Source: Candidatus Saccharimonadota bacterium
GTDB lineage: Bacteria; Patescibacteriota; Saccharimonadia; Saccharimonadales; SLHW01
Reading direction: 5' to 3'
NCBI GenBank assembly: GCA_007132685.1
Contig: SLOC01000008.1
Coordinates: forward strand, 1 to 5,072
DNA length: 5,072 nucleotides
Shown here: positions 1 through 3,611 of the stretch, one piece after another
Layout: every line of letters starts with the position of its first letter
Position numbering within the stretch: the stretch's first letter is position 1
Translations under genes and position numbers: made by a program
Notes under the pieces: generated by a model
The model's database searches: none
What the model was told of the DNA's origin: nothing
What the model saw: the letters and a program-made list of their open reading frames with translations, nothing else

Positions 1-549
1 TTGTTTATCCTAGCGTATGGAGTATCAGCGCTTTTGCGGGTGCGATCCGAAGAAGATCGGGCATTAGAGCCACTTCTCTCTACGAAACTCGGACGGACGA
101 AATGGTTAGCTACGAACGCGCTATTTGTTCTTGCTGGTATATTTACTATCGCAGCTGCTGCAGGACTGGCTACCGGTCTCACTGCTCAACTCCTACTGGA
201 TGGGTTCGATGATATTGTTTGGCAGGTGATTATCGGAGTTGTTCTACAGTTGCCGGCTATAGCCTTGCTGCTCGGGATAATTGTACTGGTATTTGGTTTG
301 CTTCCGAGGGCTACGAACTTCATTGCTTGGACAGTGGTAAGTTTATCTATAGTGATTGGCCCACTGTTTTACTCATTGCTTAACCTGCCTGAAGGGTTTG
401 GTAATATATCGCCACTTGCACATACACCGGTCGTGCCACCAACCGATAATATCGAACTACAGCCAGTTATAGTCATGATATCGGTGGCGCTCGTGTTGAT
501 GATTAGCGGCGCATTGGCGTTTAGACAACGCGACATCACCACCAAGTAG
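1..549 (+). CDS. ABC-2 type exporter permease, C-terminal part (COG3559-like, polyketide/drug exporter family)
   Basis: Membrane subunit of an ABC exporter, truncated by the left window edge, so the leading TTG is probably an internal Leu codon rather than the start. The visible 182 residues begin with a cytoplasmic loop containing RSEEDRALEPLLSTKLGRTK (about residues 15-34). This matches, from memory, the R-x-E-E-x-x-x-x-x-E-P-L-L-x-T pattern of the TnrB3/COG3559 permeases that export polyketide antibiotics. Four hydrophobic segments follow, at about residues 39-62, 73-100, 107-128 and 154-174, and the chain ends FRQRDITTK, also typical of this family's FRxRDI tail. The substrate cannot be inferred. 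The ATPase partner is presumably upstream, outside the window. The stop codon lies inside an inverted repeat (535-568). The family assignment is good; a generic ABC-2 permease of unknown role is the alternative. Confidence 0.82.
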   Translation: MFILAYGVSALLRVRSEEDRALEPLLSTKLGRTKWLATNALFVLAGIFTIAAAAGLATGLTAQLLLDGFDDIVWQVIIGVVLQLPAIALLLGIIVLVFGLLPRATNFIAWTVVSLSIVIGPLFYSLLNLPEGFGNISPLAHTPVVPPTDNIELQPVIVMISVALVLMISGALAFRQRDITTK

Positions 550-568
550 GTATTCACTCGGTGGTGAT
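535..568. terminator. Hairpin at the tail-to-tail junction of two genes; possible terminator
   Basis: A perfect 9-bp inverted repeat, ATCACCACC (535-543) and GGTGGTGAT (560-568), encloses the TAG stop of the permease gene (547-549). Inside it AGT (545-547) can pair with ACT (556-558). It lies between two convergent genes, where a terminator is expected. No T-tract follows on either strand, so intrinsic termination is uncertain; it could instead be an mRNA 3'-end stabiliser. Confidence 0.4.
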
Positions 569-587
569 ATGATTTAAGAAAGGTAAC

Positions 588-1190
588 CTATTCTTGAGCT
601 CTTACAACTGTGTAGTTGATCGCAGTAGTACCAGCTGATTCATCGGCTAACACGCTTAGCTGCAGCTGAAGACCTGCCGTCTCGTTACTTGCGCTCAAAT
701 TGGTCATTTGGCCGGACTCAAAAATCGAGTCTTTGGTCCAGTCGCCTTGATCGACAATGTCTTCAAAGTAATTGCTTACTGTCGTGTAATCGTCTGAGGT
801 CGTGTAGTTGGCCGACCAATACACTTCGTCGTTTTGACGGATTCGCGAAGAGCTCTCGAGCTCGGCTCCTGCGTAGAGTGGGACTTCGCTTGGAAAGTCT
901 TCAGGAAGCTCCTGCGAGGCTCGGAATTCTGTATCGCCGTCATCACCCGTGAAGGTGACATCACCATTATCAACGTCAACCGATCCATTGGTTGCTTGCT
1001 CAAAGATTGTTGTCCCGATGCGGGTACCGATCCAACCGAGAGCGAACGTACCGATTATTCCAAGTAGTAACAGCACCCCTACGACGATTAGAATAACTTT
1101 TACCGCCTTGTTTTGACCTTGAGATACTGGTTCTTCCTTGATATCGTCTTCGGTCAGTGGTTTTTTGCTGGTCTCTGGTTGTTCTGCCAT
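588..1190 (-). CDS. Single-pass membrane protein with an extracytoplasmic domain, function unknown
   Basis: A 200-aa protein of unknown function. Residues 1-29 are a charged, hydrophilic cytoplasmic tail, residues 30-53 form one strongly hydrophobic transmembrane helix, and the rest should be outside the membrane. After the helix comes a linker rich in Asp and Gly (about 60-90), then a compact domain beginning ELPEDFPSEVPLYAGAEL (94-111) and running to about 197. The LPxDFPxxVPLYxGA pattern recurs, from memory, in uncharacterised membrane-anchored or lipoprotein-like proteins of Gram-positive and CPR bacteria, where it is followed by an aromatic-rich alpha/beta domain; here YFEDIVDQGDW (141-151) fits the helix-plus-Trp part. 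The start is supported by AGGAG seven bases upstream of the ATG. It lies 14 nt after the DUF4870-like gene, so the two form an operon. There is no cysteine, so it is not a lipoprotein. Confidence 0.75.
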   Translation of the reverse strand: MAEQPETSKKPLTEDDIKEEPVSQGQNKAVKVILIVVGVLLLLGIIGTFALGWIGTRIGTTIFEQATNGSVDVDNGDVTFTGDDGDTEFRASQELPEDFPSEVPLYAGAELESSSRIRQNDEVYWSANYTTSDDYTTVSNYFEDIVDQGDWTKDSIFESGQMTNLSASNETAGLQLQLSVLADESAGTTAINYTVVRAQE

Positions 1191-1204
1191 ATAGTTGCTC
1201 CTGT

Positions 1205-1579
1205 TTACTTGATGATGTCAAAGCCACCGATGAGTGGTAGGCGCTTCTTCTTTAAGCCAAGCGCGTTTACGATGCCCATGATGAACAATACGAATACAAA
1301 AATGCTAGCGAATGGTATAAGAATCCAGCCCAGGATTGGTATTGCCCACAAGAAGTTAATCGCAATACCGGCTATTAGTAGCAACAAGCCTTGGTTTGCG
1401 TGGAATTTACCAAACGAGCTATTAGGGTGTGTCACGAGCGGTAAAAAGAATAATATGCCAAAGTAGGCAAGTGCCGCCATGACCTTTACTTGTTCAAGAT
1501 CGTTTGCCTGGTTGTCTTGACCAGCGTCGCCGCTTGGCTGGCTAGGTGTGTTTTGATTGGTAGTGTTGTCTTCTTCCAT
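1205..1579 (-). CDS. DUF4870/Tic20-like small integral membrane protein
   Basis: A 124-aa membrane protein of the DUF4870 (Tic20-like) type. Residues 1-28 are hydrophilic and rich in Asn, Gln and Asp. Hydrophobic segments follow at about 32-49, 64-82 and 84-108, and the chain ends in a basic/PLIGG segment (109-124). The family hallmarks visible are an A-A-L-A-Y segment entering the first helix, the FHANQ motif (59-63) at the start of the second helix, and GIVNALGLKKKRLPLIG near the end. The function of the family is unsettled; the resemblance to the chloroplast import component Tic20 does not establish a transport role. An in-frame ATG at 1723 would add 48 residues, but I chose 1579 because GGAGG lies six bases upstream and a promoter-like element sits between the two. 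First gene of an operon with the 200-aa protein downstream. Confidence 0.82.
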   Translation of the reverse strand: MEEDNTTNQNTPSQPSGDAGQDNQANDLEQVKVMAALAYFGILFFLPLVTHPNSSFGKFHANQGLLLLIAGIAINFLWAIPILGWILIPFASIFVFVLFIMGIVNALGLKKKRLPLIGGFDIIK

Positions 1580-1584
1580 ATGAA

Positions 1585-1590
1585 CCCTCC
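1585..1590 (-). promoter_or_regulatory. Shine-Dalgarno deciding the start of the DUF4870-like gene
   Basis: GGAGGG on the minus strand lies five to six bases before the ATG at 1579. It is the best ribosome-binding match near this reading frame, and it excludes the longer start at 1723, which would place the promoter region inside the coding sequence. Confidence 0.75.
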
Positions 1591-1613
1591 GTCTCACTTT
1601 AATTATTAGATAC

Positions 1614-1622
1614 ATTGTACCA
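1614..1622 (-). promoter_or_regulatory. Extended -10 promoter element for the DUF4870-like operon
   Basis: Minus-strand TGGTACAAT fits the extended -10 form TG-N-TAnAAT. No good -35 hexamer is seen 16-18 bases upstream, as often tolerated with an extended -10. Predicted transcription would start near 1607, giving a leader of about 28 nt that contains the GGAGG site. Confidence 0.5.
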
Positions 1623-1654
1623 TCAGTAATCAATAAAGCGCACAGCATAAGTCC

Positions 1655-1683
1655 TTGTGTTAAAATATAACTACCGTTAAAAT
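1655..1683 (+). promoter_or_regulatory. Sigma-70-type promoter for the 85-aa membrane protein gene
   Basis: TTGTGT (1655-1660) and TAAAAT (1678-1683) are separated by exactly 17 bases, with transcription predicted to start near 1690 and the ATG at 1715. The -10 lies in the second copy of a 12-bp direct repeat. It diverges from the minus-strand promoter at 1614-1622. Confidence 0.55.
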
Positions 1684-1687
1684 ATAA
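1659..1687 (+). repeat. Two 12-bp direct repeats overlapping the promoter
   Basis: GTTAAAATATAA occurs exactly at 1659-1670 and again at 1676-1687, a period of 17 bp. The first copy overlaps the end of the -35 and the spacer; the second contains the -10 hexamer. It may be an operator, a duplicated promoter element or a chance A/T-rich duplication. Confidence 0.75.
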
Positions 1688-1714
1688 AAACGCTAAAGCA
1701 GGAAATAACGCACT

Positions 1715-1972
1715 ATGAATCAATTACAAAAAATCGCACCGGTCATACCTTGGGTCAGCTTAGCAGCCAGCTTTGTAGCAGCTGCCGTGGCTTCGTATAT
1801 TTTGGTAGCACACTTCCAGCATACTATTCTGGCCGCCTGGACTAGCTCTTCAACTCCTTCTAGCCAAGCCTTAGTTGATGAGGCGACAGGAGAAGTTGCC
1901 GTGAGCTCACAGTCAGACCAGATGAACGATTTCATTTGCGGCTGTCCGTTTTGTTGCGGCATCGTTGAATAA
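1715..1972 (+). CDS. Small membrane-anchored protein with a four-cysteine C-terminal tail, unknown function
   Basis: An 85-aa protein that I do not recognise. Residues 1-7 are short and polar with one Lys, and residues 8-32 form a hydrophobic Ala/Val-rich helix that could be a membrane anchor or an uncleaved signal. Residues 43-72 are a Ser/Thr/Gln-rich, weakly acidic linker. The last residues carry a tight cysteine cluster, Cys75-Gly-Cys77-Pro-Phe-Cys80-Cys81-Gly, followed by Ile-Val-Glu. No other cysteine is present. Such a CxCPxCC arrangement could bind a metal, form disulfides, or act as a CxxC redox site (CPFC); nothing in the window decides. The gene has its own promoter, an AGGA at 1700-1703 (11 nt before the ATG, rather far), and a terminator 14 nt after its stop, so it is monocistronic. 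The opposite-strand reading of the same region lacks a promoter or Shine-Dalgarno. Confidence 0.7.
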   Translation: MNQLQKIAPVIPWVSLAASFVAAAVASYILVAHFQHTILAAWTSSSTPSSQALVDEATGEVAVSSQSDQMNDFICGCPFCCGIVE

Positions 1973-1985
1973 GCTTACAAACAAT

Positions 1986-2021
1986 AAAAGAGCCCTTACG
2001 CCTAGGCAGTAGAGCTCTTTT
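1986..2021. terminator. Bidirectional intrinsic terminator shared by two convergent small genes
   Basis: AAAAGAGC (1986-1993) pairs with GCTCTTTT (2014-2021) around a 20-nt loop, in which TAC (1997-1999) can also pair with GTA (2009-2011). On the plus strand the stem runs into TTTTTTATTT; on the minus strand the other arm gives CTCTTTTATTGTTTG. Both the 85-aa gene (plus) and the 26-codon ORF (minus) end just before it. Confidence 0.8.
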
Positions 2022-2027
2022 TTATTT

Positions 2028-2042
2028 GTTGCCGGGGGCAAC
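2028..2042. repeat. Small GC-rich perfect hairpin next to the terminator
   Basis: GTTGCC (2028-2033) and GGCAAC (2037-2042) are perfect inverted repeats around a 3-nt loop. It is eight bases after the TAG of the minus-strand ORF and just before the shared terminator in that direction, so it may strengthen termination or protect the 3' end of that transcript. Confidence 0.6.
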
Positions 2043-2049
2043 AGTTAAA

Positions 2050-2130
2050 CTACAATCGGCTCAGTAGTTTGTCGATTTTTTGCATGGCTGGCGATTTAGC
2101 CGGCACATACTCGTACGCAAGTTTCGGCAT
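2050..2130 (-). CDS. Putative 26-aa small protein, unknown function
   Basis: A short ORF, ATG to TAG, encoding MPKLAYEYVPAKSPAMQ followed by KIDKLLSRL. It is usually below annotation cut-offs, but the signals around it are the best in the window: AAGGAG nine bases before the ATG, a TTGACA/TATTAT promoter with a 17-nt spacer (2192-2220), a leader of about 55 nt, and a hairpin plus intrinsic terminator directly downstream. The peptide is basic (five Lys/Arg against one Glu and one Asp). Its last eleven residues could form an amphipathic helix; there is no membrane segment and no cysteine. It is not a leader peptide for a downstream gene, because the next minus-strand gene lies beyond the terminator and an oppositely oriented gene. 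The alternative is that the transcript (about 200 nt) acts as an RNA and the ORF is incidental. Confidence 0.55.
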   Translation of the reverse strand: MPKLAYEYVPAKSPAMQKIDKLLSRL

Positions 2131-2139
2131 GCGTAAGCA

Positions 2140-2145
2140 CTCCTT
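2140..2145 (-). promoter_or_regulatory. Strong Shine-Dalgarno for the 26-aa ORF
   Basis: AAGGAG on the minus strand lies nine bases before the ATG at 2130, set in an A-rich leader likely to be unstructured. It is the main reason to treat the 26-codon ORF as translated. Confidence 0.65.
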
Positions 2146-2165
2146 CTTTATTTTGTAATTTTTGT

Positions 2166-2196
2166 TTGTTTAACGCGTCAAACTAGTTACTATAAT
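2166..2196 (+). promoter_or_regulatory. Possible plus-strand promoter toward the RRM gene
   Basis: A consensus TATAAT (2191-2196) is preceded by TTGTTT (2166-2171) at a 19-nt spacing, longer than ideal. It overlaps the -10 of the minus-strand promoter almost base for base. If used, it would give the RRM gene a leader of about 240 nt. No better plus-strand promoter is obvious between 2221 and 2440; TTGATT at 2224-2229 and again near 2353 lack a convincing -10. Confidence 0.35.
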
Positions 2197-2220
2197 ACAG
2201 CAAAATGCACAAAATGTCAA
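2192..2220 (-). promoter_or_regulatory. Near-consensus sigma-70 promoter for the 26-aa ORF
   Basis: On the minus strand TTGACA (2220-2215) is a perfect -35 and TATTAT (2197-2192) a good -10, separated by exactly 17 bases. Transcription should begin near 2185 and run into the 26-codon ORF. This is the strongest promoter match I see in the window. Confidence 0.75.
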
Positions 2221-2278
2221 TGGTTGATTATATCGGAAGCTCTTGAGGTATTAAGCGTTTTACTTGCTTGCGTATTTT

Positions 2279-2416
2279 TAACAGGTGTGGTTTACTTTTG
2301 AGCACAGGTGTCTTAACAGCTTAAATAGCTAGCGTTCATGTGCCATGTTTCTTGATTTATGAAAGAACAGGACAGTTAACAATTAGCGGCAACTGATAAG
2401 AAGGTCGTACCTGTTA
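2279..2416 (+). promoter_or_regulatory. Leader region of the RRM gene with competing inverted repeats
   Basis: The stretch from 2221 to 2440 has no credible gene. ACCTGTTA (2409-2416) is the exact reverse complement of TAACAGGT (2279-2286). Its CCTGTT core can instead pair with AACAGG (2366-2371), enclosing a second stem CAGTT (2373-2377)/AACTG (2391-2395). ACAGGTGT also occurs twice as a direct repeat (2281-2288, 2304-2311). The shared 3' arm ends 10 nt before the Shine-Dalgarno AAGGA (2427-2431). This could be a regulatory 5' UTR or repeated protein-binding sites; I recognise no known riboswitch. Confidence 0.3.
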
Positions 2417-2440
2417 GTCAAAAATGAAGGAATATGTGCA

Positions 2441-2695
2441 ATGTACAAACTATTCGTAGGTGGCATACCATATAGCGCCACTGAAGATGAGTTGCAGCAA
2501 GCTTTTGCTCAGCACGGTACCGTTGCCAGCGTAAAGATCATTACTGATCGTGACACTGGCCGCAGTAAAGGTTTTGGTTTCGTCGAGTTTGAGAACGACG
2601 ACGAAGGCAAGGCAGCTGAAAAAGCTATGAATGGCGCAGACTTTGGTGGACGTAGTATTACGGTCAACGAAGCCCGCCCAATGCAACCACGATAA
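2441..2695 (+). CDS. Single-RRM RNA-binding protein
   Basis: An 84-aa protein that is essentially one RNA recognition motif. RNP2 is LFVGGI (residues 4-9) and RNP1 is KGFGFVEF (43-50), with the aromatic residues Phe5, Phe45 and Phe47 at the usual RNA-contact positions. The beta-alpha-beta-beta-alpha-beta order is clear: the first helix is at about 14-25, the basic beta2-beta3 loop TDRDTGRSKG at 35-44, and the last strand ITVNEARP near the end. Bacterial homologues are short single-RRM proteins thought to bind RNA in the cytoplasm; in cyanobacteria (Rbp family) some are cold-induced and localise transcripts. Many carry a Gly/Arg-rich tail, which is absent here, since the chain stops at RPMQPR. 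AAGGA lies nine bases before the ATG. The gene is monocistronic, with a strong terminator 25 nt after the stop. Confidence 0.93.
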   Translation: MYKLFVGGIPYSATEDELQQAFAQHGTVASVKIITDRDTGRSKGFGFVEFENDDEGKAAEKAMNGADFGGRSITVNEARPMQPR

Positions 2696-2710
2696 GCAAC
2701 TTTACGTTGC
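2696..2710 (+). repeat. Short perfect hairpin directly after the RRM stop codon
   Basis: GCAAC (2696-2700) and GTTGC (2706-2710) flank a 5-nt loop, starting at the base after the TAA stop. Too short and without a T-tract to be a terminator on its own; it precedes the main terminator by 10 bases. Confidence 0.5.
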
Positions 2711-2720
2711 GAATCAATTA

Positions 2721-2757
2721 AAAAAGTCCTGCAGGAGTTTCTCCTGTAGGACTTTTT
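2721..2757. terminator. Strong bidirectional intrinsic terminator
   Basis: A 17-bp stem (2721-2737 with 2741-2757) closes on a 3-nt TTT loop, with one G-U wobble (G2731 against T2747) in the plus-strand RNA and otherwise perfect pairing. The stem ends in five A:T pairs on each side, giving TTTTT after the GC-rich core on both strands. It can therefore terminate the RRM gene from the left and the surface operon from the right. Confidence 0.93.
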
Positions 2758-2770
2758 AGTTATCGGCTAC

Positions 2771-2787
2771 GTGATAGTGTCTATCAC
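2771..2787 (-). repeat. Perfect hairpin overlapping the stop codon of the last surface gene
   Basis: GTGATAG (2771-2777) and CTATCAC (2781-2787) are perfect inverted repeats with a 3-nt loop. The TGA stop of the 275-aa protein gene (2786-2784) lies within one arm. It sits 13 bases before the main terminator in the direction of that gene. Confidence 0.65.
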
Positions 2788-3611
2788 CGACTTGGTTGTC
2801 GCAAGTACAGCCAGGTAAGTAGAATGATGCCGACAGAAGCGAGTAGCAGGACGATAACCGACAACCATGCAGTAGTCGAGCGTTCCTCATCGGTGTCAAC
2901 GACACCCTCGATGATCGGCTCTGGATTCGTCTGTTGAGATAGCTGTCGAAAAGTAAAGTTTGCAGACGTTGCCGTGACACTTTGAAGGGTCACCTCGAGA
3001 TTATCGTATCCGTTATTTTCAGTATCATAACGACCACTCTGTCCGACATAGAGTCTATCGGTTATAGGCTCTGAAGCGATAACGAACACGGCGTAGTCAG
3101 CACCGATTTCCGTTATAGTAAAACTGTGCACGGAAGGAAGTTCTTGTGCGCCATTGATTACCTCGAAACATAAGACATCGCCAAGCGTTAACTCAATCTG
3201 CAACCGAGCAAGGTTCGTGTATCCGGCTAAATTCTCAGGGCAATGGTCTGTTTGTAGGGGTTGCCGCTCATTTGGATCGTCGCGAGGCACGAAGAAAAAC
3301 CTCGGTATGGTATCGGGTCTACCTTGCCCTGGCGGGCTATCTGGTCGTCTCGACTCATCAGGTGGAGCTACAGGCGGTTGACCAGGTGGGCTACTAGGCG
3401 GCCCATCTGGTGGAGGTACGTAGACACCACATTCCTCGGGTGTAGAGTAATGGATTGTGTTATTGCCGTCATTGATGATTTCGAATATGCAATCCAGCGG
3501 AAGAATCTTTAGCTCAAGCTCGGTGTTTGAGGCTTGCGAGGAAGATGGCAGAAGCACAGTGAAAAGCACGAGTGTTGTTACCGATACTGCTATGTAACGT
3601 AGCGCCTTCAT
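2784..3611 (-). CDS. Secreted, membrane-anchored surface protein with Pro-rich spacer
   Basis: A 275-aa protein, probably exposed at the cell surface. Residues 1-27 form a signal peptide (positive n-region MKALR, hydrophobic core, likely cleavage after SSSQA). Residues 28-62 are a short segment with Cys41 and Cys61. Residues 63-108 are a Pro/Gly/Ser-rich spacer. Residues 109-235 form a beta-rich domain with Cys124 and Cys148; its SEPITDRLYVGQSGRYD (170-186) followed by an Asn-Asn-Gly-Tyr-Asp-Asn stretch and LEVTL resembles, from memory, a domain common in archaeal and CPR secreted proteins whose repeat reads SEP, L-x-x-G, D-x-D-G, VTL. Residues 248-270 are a transmembrane helix and the chain ends RQPSR inside. 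No LPxTG is present, so anchoring is by the helix. The ATG overlaps the upstream TGA by one base (TGATG) with no clear Shine-Dalgarno, implying coupled translation. The exact role is unknown. Confidence 0.82.
   Translation of the reverse strand: MKALRYIAVSVTTLVLFTVLLPSSSQASNTELELKILPLDCIFEIINDGNNTIHYSTPEECGVYVPPPDGPPSSPPGQPPVAPPDESRRPDSPPGQGRPDTIPRFFFVPRDDPNERQPLQTDHCPENLAGYTNLARLQIELTLGDVLCFEVINGAQELPSVHSFTITEIGADYAVFVIASEPITDRLYVGQSGRYDTENNGYDNLEVTLQSVTATSANFTFRQLSQQTNPEPIIEGVVDTDEERSTTAWLSVIVLLLASVGIILLTWLYLRQPSR

Noticed and set aside
1113..1466. A 117-codon plus-strand frame spanning the junction of the two operon genes
   Set aside because: It is antisense to both genes and crosses their boundary, with composition that mirrors their hydrophobic segments.
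1580..1723. N-terminal extension of the DUF4870-like protein from an ATG at 1723
   Set aside because: The extension overlaps the start of the plus-strand 85-aa gene and covers both divergent promoters, while GGAGG marks the ATG at 1579 and the family's core begins after it.
1720..1962. An 80-codon minus-strand frame opposite the cysteine-tail protein
   Set aside because: No promoter or ribosome-binding site; the plus strand has a promoter, an AGGA and a terminator in the right places.
1715..1972. The cysteine-tail protein as a bacteriocin or other modified-peptide precursor
   Set aside because: There is no GG-type leader cleavage site, no modification enzyme and no dedicated transporter nearby; the permease at 1-549 is convergent with an intervening operon. 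A membrane anchor is the simpler reading of residues 8-32.
2050..2130. The 26-codon ORF as a leader peptide controlling a downstream gene
   Set aside because: In its direction of transcription a terminator and an oppositely oriented gene follow, so there is no downstream gene for it to control.
2424..2459. An 11-codon ORF overlapping the RRM start (ATG at 2424, TAG at 2457)
   Set aside because: It has no Shine-Dalgarno of its own; its ATG sits against the AAGGA used by the RRM gene and looks incidental.
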